Notes: generated by a model from the letters alone, not told the origin. Positions 1-5,781 are shown, counted from the stretch's first letter. The stretch is DNA of 8,241 nt from an uncultured Lachnospiraceae bacterium (GCA_946538445.1 CAMNGO010000085.1:1-8241), one strand, 5' to 3'. Numbers and translations: made by a program.

Positions 1-67
1 CATCTTTATTGATCATATATTCCCAGTATCTGCGGTATATTTCCCGGATCATTTCAATCTCGTTCAT
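1..67 (-). CDS. Start of a probable SnoaL/NTF2-like protein (partial, runs off the left edge)
   Basis: Only the first 22 codons are inside the window, reading MNEIEMIREIYRRYWEYMIN and then KD. The start is the ATG whose complement is cat at 65-67. It lies 13 nt after the stop of the flavodoxin gene and is preceded by the purine-rich stretch GGGGACGAGGAAC, which can serve as a ribosome binding site. No stop interrupts the frame to the window edge. A short amphipathic N-terminal helix rich in Arg, Tyr and Trp, ending in a YMINKD-like segment, resembles the first helix of small SnoaL/NTF2-like (cone-fold) proteins. Those often sit beside flavodoxin_4 genes in Clostridia. The family call rests on this short match and is tentative. 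That a translated gene begins here is fairly secure. It is probably co-transcribed with the flavodoxin. Confidence 0.55.
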   Translation of the reverse strand, partial: MNEIEMIREIYRRYWEYMINKD

Positions 68-80
68 GTTCCTCGTCCCC

Positions 81-602
81 TTAGATCAGCCCGTTATCTG
101 CAAGCCATCTCTTAACGGCTCTTCCGGCATTTGCAGCACTGCTGCCGTTGACAGGAAGACCTTTCTTAACATCAGCTCCGGGTGCCAGCTTCTTGATCTG
201 CTGCACAGAAGAACCCATTCCGCTGCCTTCGTTGGTACAGAGGGGAAGGATTGTCTTGCCGGTGAAATCATAGCGGTCAAGGAAAGTATATACTGCCATG
301 GGCATGGTTCCCCAGTAGTTTGGGTAAGCCAGGATTACGGTATCGTAATCATCAATGCTTTCCGGATAGCTGGTAAGTTCAGGTCTGGCATTGGACTGAA
401 GATCCCTCTTAGCCTCTTCGATACAGGTCATATAGACCGGGGAGTAGGGGTTTTTCATCTCAATCTTAAAGGTGTCAGCTTCGATCATATCTTTCATGCC
501 ATTCACGACGATCTCTGTGTTGCCTACTTTGACGTATCTCATTGCTCCGCCGAAATAGTTCTCATCTGCTCTTGAAAAAAATGCGATTAATGTTTTTGCC
601 AT
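81..602 (-). CDS. Flavodoxin family protein (Flavodoxin_4-like)
   Basis: The 173-residue cytoplasmic protein has a single flavodoxin-like fold and is expected to bind FMN and carry electrons or reduce a small substrate. The N-terminal strand (KTLIAFFS, residues 3-10) leads into an FMN phosphate loop of the split Flavodoxin_4 type: S10-R11-A12, an insertion, then G27-N28-T29. The second flavin-contacting loop is YPNYWGTM (93-100), whose aromatic residues would stack on the isoalloxazine ring. The third is TNEGSGMG (123-130). The frame is open further upstream, but MAKTL at 602 is chosen because GGAGG (complement of 611-615) sits 8 nt before it and the extra upstream residues look like translated AT-rich intergenic DNA. 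It is divergent from a LysR gene and upstream of the probable NTF2-like gene. Control by that LysR is inferred from the dyad between them. The physiological partner is unknown. Confidence 0.9.
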   Translation of the reverse strand: MAKTLIAFFSRADENYFGGAMRYVKVGNTEIVVNGMKDMIEADTFKIEMKNPYSPVYMTCIEEAKRDLQSNARPELTSYPESIDDYDTVILAYPNYWGTMPMAVYTFLDRYDFTGKTILPLCTNEGSGMGSSVQQIKKLAPGADVKKGLPVNGSSAANAGRAVKRWLADNGLI

Positions 603-663
603 TTTAATTTCCTCCGTTTCATTTCTTTGTTTTAATCTTTCTGAGGATAATATCTCACAAATA

Positions 664-680
664 GATTGAAAAATCCAATC
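664..680. promoter_or_regulatory. Candidate LysR-type operator (T-N11-A dyad)
   Basis: GATTG (664-668) and its exact complement CAATC (676-680) are separated by 7 nt. The inner part, TTG-N7-CAA, is the classic T-N11-A LysR box with dyad symmetry. It lies in the intergenic space between the divergent flavodoxin and LysR genes and overlaps the -35 element proposed for lysR. This is the expected layout for autoregulation plus control of the divergent target. Confidence 0.6.
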
Positions 681-695
681 GAAATAATATATAAT
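666..695 (+). promoter_or_regulatory. Sigma-A-like promoter for the LysR gene
   Basis: TTGAAA (666-671) and TATAAT (690-695) are separated by 18 nt. Transcription would begin near 702, giving a leader of under 30 nt before the ATG at 730. The -35 hexamer lies inside the LysR-type dyad, so a bound regulator could block its own promoter. A promoter for the divergent flavodoxin must lie in the same AT-rich stretch, but no single candidate stands out. Confidence 0.55.
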
Positions 696-729
696 TGATT
701 TAATAATTAAATAATAAGGTGGAATGAAT

Positions 730-1617
730 ATGAATACCAAGCAGATTGATTATTGTATAGAGCTTGCCCATACCCTGAATTTTAGTCGTGCGGCAGATAA
801 CATGTTCGTCAGCCAGCCGACATTGACCTACCAGATCAAACTATTGGAAGAAGAGGTGGGATTTGCAATCTATGAGAGAAGCGGAAGAGGGGCTTCTCTT
901 ACACCGGCCGGGTCTCAATTTGTCTCTTATCTTGCCAATATGCGGGAAGAGATGAAGCGGGCCATTGAGCAGGGGCAGAACTTCAGCGCCAGATATAAAG
1001 ATAATATAACGATCAGTTTGATGGTGCGACAGGCGGTTTATTTTCTGCCGGAGGCTATAAAGATTTTTGGTGAGAGGGAACCGGATATACAGATCACACC
1101 CAGGTTCGAGTACGAGAATGGTGTGGAGGGTTTTCTGAGAAATGAAAGTGATATTCTTTTTGCATTGAAAGAACACACAAAGCAGATCCCGGGAATCGAT
1201 GTCCATGATCTGTTCCGGAGTCATATTTATCTGATTACACGGAGGGAGGACTCGATGACTTCTAAGAATCTCCTGACAGAAGAAGACCTGTATGGAAGGA
1301 CCCTCATGGTGGGTGGAGGATCTCCTCCTGCTTTAAAAGCCGTGCAGCAGAGGCTGATCTCTACCGGGAAAGTAAATTATTTCAACAGTGCCGACCATGA
1401 TAGCACCCTTACTTATGTGGCGGCGGGGAAAGGGGTCTGTCTTGCTCCCGGATTTCTGAATGATCACAGCGGGCAATTTGCCTGGACACCCTTCGACTGT
1501 AAAGAAAGCTTTTCCTGTGTGCTATGCACCCACAAAAATGATACAAGAACGGGACTGAAAGAATTTATCGATTTGTTAAAAGGCCTATATCATGATGCAG
1601 TGGCCTTTCCAATGTGA
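730..1617 (+). CDS. LysR family transcriptional regulator
   Basis: This is a 295-residue protein of normal LysR length. An N-terminal winged helix-turn-helix spans about residues 1-60. The recognition region has the family pattern LNFSRAADNMFVSQPTLTYQ, followed by IKLLEEEVG and a wing ending LTPAGSQF. A linker helix follows, then an effector-binding domain of the periplasmic-binding-protein type from about residue 88 to the end. An ATG lies 6 nt earlier at 724, but AAGGTGG at 716-722 leaves only 1 nt before it against 7 nt before the ATG at 730, so 730 is preferred. It is transcribed divergently from the flavodoxin and 52 nt ahead of the peptidase E-like gene. It probably senses a small ligand and controls the flavodoxin/NTF2-like pair. 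The ligand cannot be read from the sequence. Confidence 0.93.
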   Translation: MNTKQIDYCIELAHTLNFSRAADNMFVSQPTLTYQIKLLEEEVGFAIYERSGRGASLTPAGSQFVSYLANMREEMKRAIEQGQNFSARYKDNITISLMVRQAVYFLPEAIKIFGEREPDIQITPRFEYENGVEGFLRNESDILFALKEHTKQIPGIDVHDLFRSHIYLITRREDSMTSKNLLTEEDLYGRTLMVGGGSPPALKAVQQRLISTGKVNYFNSADHDSTLTYVAAGKGVCLAPGFLNDHSGQFAWTPFDCKESFSCVLCTHKNDTRTGLKEFIDLLKGLYHDAVAFPM

Positions 1618-1669
1618 TAAAATGTTTAAGGAAAGAGGAGAAGAATAAAAATCGTGATGGAGGGAGAAA

Positions 1670-2422
1670 ATGAAACTGTTTCTTACAAGTAGTCCCATAG
1701 GCATCTATAGAAGTGAGGAACCCTTGGATTATGTTGGTTTTAATCCCAAGAATGGTATGGTAGACGAACTAAAGAAGTATTGGCCGGAAGATGCCAGATG
1801 TATGCTTATATCTGCTTTTCCGGATGACTATGAGATAAATGACAGGATGAGAGAGGATTTTGAAGGGATCTTAGAGGACACCGGACTATCCTGTTCCTGT
1901 ATGGACATATGTGATTCCCGGAATGGGAAAGAGAAAGCGGATGCCCTACATAGTTATGATTTCATCATACTTGGAGGTGGCCACGTCCCTACAGAAAATG
2001 AATTCTTTAAAACAATCAATCTGGCTGACCGGTTTCGTGGCTACCAGGGGATTGTCATGGGCATCAGTGCAGGGACCATGAATTGTGCCCGGATCGTATA
2101 TGCTCAGCCGGAGATGCCTGGAGAAGCCACAGATCCCTCCTATCAACGGTTTATACCGGGGCTTGCCCTTACAGAATATAATGTACTGCCACACTATAAC
2201 GCTGTGAAATATGACTATCTGGACGGGATGCGTCTCATGGAGGATATCACATACCCGGACAGCATGGGACATACCTTTTATGCCATCGTTGACGGGAGTT
2301 ATCTGTTGCAGACAGAAGATTTTGCAGAGATTCGTGGGGAAGCATACCAAATCCGGGAAGGAGAGATCCGGCAAATTGGAAAAGAGGGGGCTATCTATCG
2401 CCTGAATGGGAGGAACATCTAA
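1670..2422 (+). CDS. Peptidase E (S51)/class-I glutamine amidotransferase-like protein
   Basis: The 250-residue cytoplasmic protein has the fold of the S51 dipeptidase E and type 1 glutamine amidotransferase-like families. LGGGHVP (101-107) forms the glycine-rich oxyanion-side loop. GISAGT (131-136) is the nucleophile elbow, with Ser133 in place of the amidotransferase Cys, as in peptidase E. His175 in LPHYN (173-177) is the likely catalytic histidine. An acidic residue around 152-155 (GEATD) could complete the triad. E. coli peptidase E cleaves Asp-X dipeptides, but this protein is longer and divergent, so the substrate is not established. The start has GGAGG at 1659-1663, 6 nt upstream. There is no obvious promoter in the 52 nt after lysR, so readthrough from lysR is likely. 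Its stop lies 1 nt before the next start. Confidence 0.85.
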   Translation: MKLFLTSSPIGIYRSEEPLDYVGFNPKNGMVDELKKYWPEDARCMLISAFPDDYEINDRMREDFEGILEDTGLSCSCMDICDSRNGKEKADALHSYDFIILGGGHVPTENEFFKTINLADRFRGYQGIVMGISAGTMNCARIVYAQPEMPGEATDPSYQRFIPGLALTEYNVLPHYNAVKYDYLDGMRLMEDITYPDSMGHTFYAIVDGSYLLQTEDFAEIRGEAYQIREGEIRQIGKEGAIYRLNGRNI

Positions 2423-2423
2423 T

Positions 2424-2945
2424 ATGCTTGAATGTTTAAAGACCAGATTTCTTGAAAATAGTAACAGACATCCGAACCTGGAATGGGAAGAAGTGGAAAG
2501 GCGCCTGATTGAGCACCCGGAGGCTCTTGAAGTCCTTAAAAACATGGAAGAAAGCGGAGGCCAGCCGGATACCATTGGGCTTGATGGGGATACGGATCAG
2601 ATTATCTACTGCGATTGTTCGAAAGAGACTCCGATAGGGAGAAGAAGTCTGTGTTATGATGGGGAAGCTTTAAGGAAACGCAAGAAGAATCCTCCTGCAG
2701 GAAGCGCGGCTCAGCAGGCTCAGGAAATGGGAGTGCAACTTATGACTGAATCACTTTATCGACGATTGCAGACCCTTGGTGAGTATGATCTGAAAACTTC
2801 TTCATGGATCGCAACTCCGGAGAGAATCCGTCAGCGAGGAGGAGCCTTGTTTTGTGAACGGAGATACGATACAGTATTTACCTTTCACAATGGTGCCGAA
2901 TCCTATTATTCTGTCCGTGGATGGAGAGGGTATATCCTGATATAA
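2424..2945 (+). CDS. DUF4256 family protein
   Basis: The 173-residue soluble protein has no signal peptide or membrane segment. It matches the DUF4256 pattern along its whole length: an N-terminal helix (RHPNLEWEEVERRL, 15-28), GGQPD (45-49), a Cys-containing strand region YCDCSKETPIGRRSLCYD (62-79), KTSSW (124-128) and a C-terminal block combining GGALFCERRYD with HNGAESYY (139-162). The invariant-looking Arg, Asp, His and Trp residues suggest a binding or catalytic site, but no function is known for this family and none is assigned here. An in-frame ATG 18 nt earlier is rejected because it overlaps the ribosome binding site GGGAGGAA (2408-2415). The chosen ATG starts 1 nt after the stop of the S51-like gene, which implies translational coupling and joint function or dosage. 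Confidence 0.88.
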   Translation: MLECLKTRFLENSNRHPNLEWEEVERRLIEHPEALEVLKNMEESGGQPDTIGLDGDTDQIIYCDCSKETPIGRRSLCYDGEALRKRKKNPPAGSAAQQAQEMGVQLMTESLYRRLQTLGEYDLKTSSWIATPERIRQRGGALFCERRYDTVFTFHNGAESYYSVRGWRGYILI

Positions 2946-2963
2946 TCCGGGATTTTGGAAGGA

Positions 2964-3010
2964 ATTTTCTATTTCTAAGTTATAGAAAATATGCTAAACT
3001 ATCTATAGTT
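2964..3010. promoter_or_regulatory. Two adjacent AT-rich inverted repeats upstream of the tRNA promoter
   Basis: ATTTTCTAT (2964-2972) is mirrored exactly by ATAGAAAAT (2982-2990) around a 9-nt loop. AACTAT (2997-3002) is mirrored exactly by ATAGTT (3005-3010) around CT. There is no GC clamp or T-run, so they do not look like terminators. They could be protein-binding dyads ahead of the tRNA promoter or a chance product of AT-rich DNA. Confidence 0.25.
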
Positions 3011-3013
3011 AAA

Positions 3014-3042
3014 ATGACAGCAAAAAGAAATGCCGGTATCAT
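3014..3042 (+). promoter_or_regulatory. Promoter for tRNA-Ala
   Basis: ATGACA (3014-3019) and TATCAT (3037-3042) are spaced by 17 nt. Each differs from the sigma-A consensus hexamer by one base. Initiation would be near 3049, about 15 nt before the mature tRNA 5' end. Confidence 0.55.
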
Positions 3043-3064
3043 GCGGGAACTGTTTGCTGCCTAC

Positions 3065-3137
3065 GGGGTATTAGCTCAGCTGGGAGAGCGTCAGGTTCGC
3101 AATCTGAAGGTCAGGGGTTCGATCCCCCTATACTCCA
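3065..3137 (+). tRNA. tRNA-Ala (anticodon CGC)
   Basis: A complete 73-nt cloverleaf can be folded by eye. The acceptor stem is GGGGTAT (3065-3071) with ATACTCC (3130-3136). The D stem is GCTC/GAGC (3074-3077 and 3086-3089). The anticodon stem is TCAGG/TCTGA around loop TTCGCAA (3096-3102). The variable loop is AGGTC, and the T stem is AGGGG/CCCCT around TTCGATC. Anticodon CGC (3098-3100) reads GCG. The third acceptor pair is G3:U70, the identity element for alanyl-tRNA synthetase, and the discriminator is A (3137). The 3' CCA is not encoded, so it must be added after transcription. It is a single tRNA, not in a cluster or rRNA operon. Confidence 0.96.
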
Positions 3138-3157
3138 TTTATATTATGTGAGACAAA

Positions 3158-3200
3158 CCGCCACATTCAAAGGATTCTTTGATGTGGCGGAGCCTGTTTT
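3158..3200 (+). terminator. Hairpin after tRNA-Ala, possible intrinsic terminator
   Basis: CCGCCACAT plus CAAAG (from 3158, with one bulged T) pairs with CTTTG plus ATGTGGCGG (ending 3190) around a 4-nt loop, giving about 14 pairs. TTTT follows only 6 nt later (3197-3200), so it is a weaker terminator than usual. It could end the tRNA transcript or act as an attenuator in the leader of the hydrolase gene that starts at 3224. Confidence 0.5.
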
Positions 3201-3223
3201 CCGGGGATTATGGAGGGTTCTTC

Positions 3224-3967
3224 ATGCAGGATAACGTTTCAGACCATAAGAAATTTAACAAAAAACATCTAATCTGGATCACACCGCTTGTAGGTATAGC
3301 CGTCCTTGTTGTAGTATTCCTTATCTATGCGAGTTTTTATTATCATGTGGATGAGACAGCGATTAACGCATTGGCTTCAGATAATCTGGTCAAAGTATCC
3401 GAGACAGAATACGGATGGTTTTTCGATGGCCCTTCGGATGAAAATGTATACATTTTCTATCCCGGTGCCAAAGTGGAGGAGACTGCATACGCACCGCTTC
3501 TCCATCAGCTGGCTGAAAATGATATGGATGTCTGTCTGGTGAAGATGCCGTTGCGGTTTGCTTTCCTGGGGATCAATAAGGCAGAGCCCATTATCCAAAA
3601 GGGTGGCTATGTCCATTACTATATGGGAGGACATTCCCTTGGGGGAGCCATGGCAGCGGAATATGCTGCCGACCATAGCGATATGGTGGAGGGTCTCATT
3701 CATTTGGCATCCTATTCCACCAAAGAATTGGATGAGTCTATGATGGAGATGGTAATCTATGGGACGGAAGATCGGATTGTCAACAAAAAAAATATCGAAG
3801 CAGGTCGCAGGATGGCCCCGGACCGATACTATGAATATACCATCGAAGGCGGCAATCATGCCCAGTTCGGTAATTACGGAGACCAGGCCGGTGACGGGCC
3901 AGCTTCCATCTCTGCTTCAGAACAACAATCCGAGGCAATCCGTATGATCACAGATACCATAAAATAA
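3224..3967 (+). CDS. Membrane-anchored alpha/beta hydrolase
   Basis: The 247-residue protein has a basic N-terminus (KKFNKKH) and one strong hydrophobic segment (about residues 16-38), with no convincing cleavage site after it. It should therefore be a signal-anchored enzyme with its catalytic domain outside the membrane. The fold is a compact alpha/beta hydrolase of the dienelactone-hydrolase-like group. YPG (79-81) would supply the oxyanion strand turn. GHSLGG (136-141) is the nucleophile elbow with Ser138. YGTEDRIV (179-186) carries the acid Asp183, and GGNHAQFG (209-216) the base His212, so the triad is complete. The start at 3224 is preferred over an in-frame ATG at 3179, because that one lies inside the hairpin and TGGAGGG (3211-3217) precedes 3224. 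The substrate is unknown; an esterase or lipase-like role is an inference. Confidence 0.85.
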   Translation: MQDNVSDHKKFNKKHLIWITPLVGIAVLVVVFLIYASFYYHVDETAINALASDNLVKVSETEYGWFFDGPSDENVYIFYPGAKVEETAYAPLLHQLAENDMDVCLVKMPLRFAFLGINKAEPIIQKGGYVHYYMGGHSLGGAMAAEYAADHSDMVEGLIHLASYSTKELDESMMEMVIYGTEDRIVNKKNIEAGRRMAPDRYYEYTIEGGNHAQFGNYGDQAGDGPASISASEQQSEAIRMITDTIK

Positions 3968-3973
3968 GAGAGC

Positions 3974-4000
3974 AGGAGGGGGTTATCTACCCCCTCCTTT
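3974..4000. terminator. Hairpin between the convergent hydrolase and CoA-transferase family genes
   Basis: AGGAGGGGGT (3974-3983) pairs perfectly with ACCCCCTCCT (3989-3998) around TATCT. The 10-bp GC-rich stem follows the hydrolase stop by 6 nt and lies 3 nt past the stop of the minus-strand gene. T-tracts are short on both sides (TTTA on the plus strand, CTCTCTTATTTT further along the minus strand). It probably serves both convergent genes. Confidence 0.7.
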
Positions 4001-4001
4001 A

Positions 4002-5180
4002 TCATGAGAATACTCCTTTGATATTTAATTCATCATAATCTTTTCCGAGAGACTCTATGATTTCCCTGGTGTGGTATCCCAGTGGATATCCGGCATATTT
4101 GTATTCACAGGGACTTTCGCTCAGATGGATGGCAGTGGCCATCTGCTTCACATTCTTCCCCGGGTATGTAGGCATAGGAACCTCAACAACCATGTTTCGG
4201 TCTTTGATGTGCCGGTCTTCCAGGAGGGCTTCCTTCAGATTCAGGACCGGCTGGACGCAGGCATCATACTGATCGAAGATTTCCACCCATTCTTCTTTTG
4301 TTTTTGTTTTAAAAATCTGCCGGATTTCTCCTTTTACCCGGTCAATATCCTTAGGCCATACCGTCTCCGGAATCAGATCTTCCCGCCCAATCCCCTTGCA
4401 GAATTCTTTCCAGAATTTCGGTTCAAGAGAGCCTACGCTCATATACTCTCCGTCTTTCGTCTCATAGTAATCATAGATACAGCCGCCGTTGAGCAATTCC
4501 TGTTCTCTGCCGGGCTGCTTGCCGGACACCAGGAAACCGGCTCCATCCAGACTGTTAAATGGAATGCATCCATCCAGCATGGAGATGTCGACAAACTGGC
4601 CTTTTCCTGTCATACTGCGATGGTAGACTGCCGCCAGAATCCCGATCACGGAATTCATGGACCCCACAGCCACATCGGCAATCTGGAAGTTCATCAAAGA
4701 AGGACCGCCTGCCTGTTTTCCGGCGTGAGAGATGATACCGCTTCTGGCCAGATAATTGATATCATGTCCTGCGGCGTCCTTAAGAGGACCGGTCTGTCCA
4801 TACCCGGTCAGGGCACAGTATATGAGCCTGGGATTGACGGCTTTCAGGTCTTCATAACCAATTCCCATCCTGGCCATAACCCCGGGGCGGAACTGCTCCA
4901 GTATGATATCGTAGTCCATGATAAGCTCTTTGATAATCTCCCTGGCTTCCTCTGTCTTTAAATTGAGAAACATGGTCTTCTTGTTTCTGCCAAGCCAGGC
5001 CTGGCAGGCGGAGATGCCGCTGTCCCCGATATAGGGCTCATAATTCACCACCAGATCAGGCCTCCCTGCGGAACTGATCTTCAGAACTTCCGCCCCCATA
5101 TCAGCCAGCATCATTGTGGCATAAGGGCCGGGAAGTAAAGTGGAAAAATCAAGAATCTTCAAACCATCTAATGCACCCAT
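4002..5180 (-). CDS. CoA-transferase family III protein, probably an alpha-methylacyl-CoA racemase-type enzyme
   Basis: The 392-residue cytoplasmic protein belongs to the CaiB/BaiF family III fold and has the usual length. The N-terminus has the family motif LDFSTLLPGPYATMMLADMG (residues 10-29), which helps form the CoA site, and LTGYGQTGP (124-132) is also typical. Family III includes CoA-transferases, which use one Asp to form an acyl-enzyme, and alpha-methylacyl-CoA racemases, which use His, Asp and Glu for alpha-proton exchange. Here His139 in GHDINY, Asp169 in QIADVAVGS and Glu253 in SLEPKFW all match the racemase set, so epimerisation of a 2-methyl-branched acyl-CoA is the better guess. 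Transferase activity is not excluded. GGAGG (complement of 5186-5190) lies 5 nt before the ATG. The gene has its own promoter and no co-directional neighbour in the window. The acyl substrate is unknown. Confidence 0.88.
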   Translation of the reverse strand: MGALDGLKILDFSTLLPGPYATMMLADMGAEVLKISSAGRPDLVVNYEPYIGDSGISACQAWLGRNKKTMFLNLKTEEAREIIKELIMDYDIILEQFRPGVMARMGIGYEDLKAVNPRLIYCALTGYGQTGPLKDAAGHDINYLARSGIISHAGKQAGGPSLMNFQIADVAVGSMNSVIGILAAVYHRSMTGKGQFVDISMLDGCIPFNSLDGAGFLVSGKQPGREQELLNGGCIYDYYETKDGEYMSVGSLEPKFWKEFCKGIGREDLIPETVWPKDIDRVKGEIRQIFKTKTKEEWVEIFDQYDACVQPVLNLKEALLEDRHIKDRNMVVEVPMPTYPGKNVKQMATAIHLSESPCEYKYAGYPLGYHTREIIESLGKDYDELNIKGVFS

Positions 5181-5208
5181 AATAACCTCCGGTAGTTTTA
5201 GTCAGCAG

Positions 5209-5218
5209 GGGATATCCC
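5209..5218. promoter_or_regulatory. Perfect palindrome in the leader of the racemase-like gene
   Basis: GGGATATCCC is a 10-bp perfect palindrome in the transcribed leader, roughly 25-35 nt downstream of the proposed minus-strand start and just upstream of the ribosome binding site. It may be an operator acting as a roadblock, or chance. CCCTGTTATTT beginning here (5216) is echoed by CCCTGTATTT at 5263 within the promoter. Confidence 0.3.
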
Positions 5219-5248
5219 TGTTATTTGTAAATTTTTTGCTATAGGATA

Positions 5249-5277
5249 ATAATAGAACGATTCCCTGTATTTTTCAA
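5249..5277 (-). promoter_or_regulatory. Sigma-A-like promoter for the racemase-like gene
   Basis: On the minus strand TTGAAA (complement of 5272-5277) and TATTAT (complement of 5249-5254) are separated by exactly 17 nt. Initiation near 5242 would give a leader of about 60 nt before the ATG at 5180. The -35 element overlaps the palindrome AATCCGGATT. Confidence 0.6.
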
Positions 5278-5319
5278 TCCGGATTCGTCAAGGCGATTCC
5301 GATTGCATGTGGTATCGGA
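5276..5319. promoter_or_regulatory. Cluster of ATCCG-type half-sites between divergent promoters
   Basis: AATCCGGATT (5276-5285) is a perfect 10-bp palindrome. Shortly after it, TCCGAT (5298-5303) and ATCGGA (5314-5319) form a perfect 6-bp inverted repeat with a 10-nt spacer. The half-sites share the ATCCG/CGGAT core. They sit over the -35 of the minus-strand promoter and just upstream of the extended -10 of the RidA promoter, where a shared regulator would be expected. No regulator gene is adjacent, and no specific family is assigned. Confidence 0.4.
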
Positions 5320-5329
5320 TGAACCGCTG

Positions 5330-5338
5330 TGGTATAAT
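5330..5338 (+). promoter_or_regulatory. Extended -10 promoter for the ridA operon
   Basis: TGGTATAAT (5330-5338) is a perfect -10 hexamer preceded by the TGn extension. No good -35 is found at the right distance, which the extended -10 can compensate for. Alternatively, an activator at the upstream dyad may be needed. Initiation near 5345 leaves about 30 nt before the ridA start. Confidence 0.6.
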
Positions 5339-5374
5339 ACAGATACATTTTTTTATGAGAGAGGAGAAAAAAGA

Positions 5375-5746
5375 ATGAATAAAATCTATACGGAGAATGC
5401 CCCGGCAGCAGTGGGGCCTTATTCTCAGGCAGTTGTGGTAAATGGAATGGTTTATACGTCCGGTCAGATTGCCCTTGATCCGGCAACGGGAGAACTGGTT
5501 GGGAAGACTATCGAGGAACAGACGGAACAGGTCATGAAAAACCTTGTTGCCATCCTTGAAGCAGCCGGTTCAAAGGCGGAAAATGCGGTAAAAACGCTGT
5601 GTTTCCTCACAGACATCAATGATTTTGCTGCTTTCAATGAAGTGTATGCCAGATATTTTACCGAAAAACCTGCCAGGTCCTGTGTCGGTGTACAGTCCCT
5701 GCCCAAGGGTGCAATCTGTGAAGTAGAGGTTATTGCTACGATCTGA
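5375..5746 (+). CDS. ridA: RidA family enamine/imine deaminase (YjgF/YER057c/UK114)
   Basis: The 123-residue protein is full length for RidA, which forms a trimer with active sites at subunit interfaces. It hydrolyses reactive 2-aminoacrylate and related enamines or imines made by PLP enzymes such as threonine or serine dehydratase, so limiting damage to PLP enzymes. Key positions are present: Tyr17 in GPYSQ (14-18), Ser29/Gly30 in YTSGQIALDP (27-36), Arg101 and Cys103 in KPARSC (98-103), and Glu116 in ICEVEVIA (114-121). The arginine needed for substrate carboxylate binding marks it as an active RidA rather than an Rid4-7 homologue. GAGGAG (5361-5366) lies 8 nt before the ATG, and a longer in-frame start at 5303 lies upstream of the promoter. 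It is the first gene of an operon with the beta-helix and HAD genes. Confidence 0.95.
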   Translation: MNKIYTENAPAAVGPYSQAVVVNGMVYTSGQIALDPATGELVGKTIEEQTEQVMKNLVAILEAAGSKAENAVKTLCFLTDINDFAAFNEVYARYFTEKPARSCVGVQSLPKGAICEVEVIATI

Positions 5747-5781
5747 CTGTAGCCGAATATTCAGGGAGGGAAAGTACATTT

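Noticed and set aside
9..575. Long open frame on the plus strand opposite the flavodoxin gene
   Set aside because: It is antisense to a well-supported flavodoxin with all three flavin loops, has no ribosome binding site and its product resembles no family.
1579..1608. Inverted repeat AAAGGCC/GGCCTTT near the end of lysR
   Set aside because: It has a 16-nt loop, lies inside the coding region and has no T-run, so it is unlikely to terminate transcription.
1946..2575. Open frame of about 209 codons on the minus strand opposite the S51-like and DUF4256 genes
   Set aside because: It spans the junction of two well-supported genes on the other strand and shows no domain pattern.
2921..3151. Short open frame crossing tRNA-Ala
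   Set aside because: Its C-terminal part is a translation of the tRNA itself, a common false protein.
3065..3200. tRNA gene as an integration site for a mobile element
   Set aside because: No integrase, no repeat of the tRNA 3' end and no mobile-type genes are present in the window.
4071..4961. Open frame of nearly 300 codons opposite the racemase-like gene
   Set aside because: It is a shadow of a highly convincing CaiB/BaiF-family gene, without a ribosome binding site or recognisable domains.
4002..5180. Assignment as BaiF/BaiK of a bile acid 7-dehydroxylation operon
   Set aside because: The sequence differs from the BaiF pattern, carries racemase residues, and no other bai genes are nearby.
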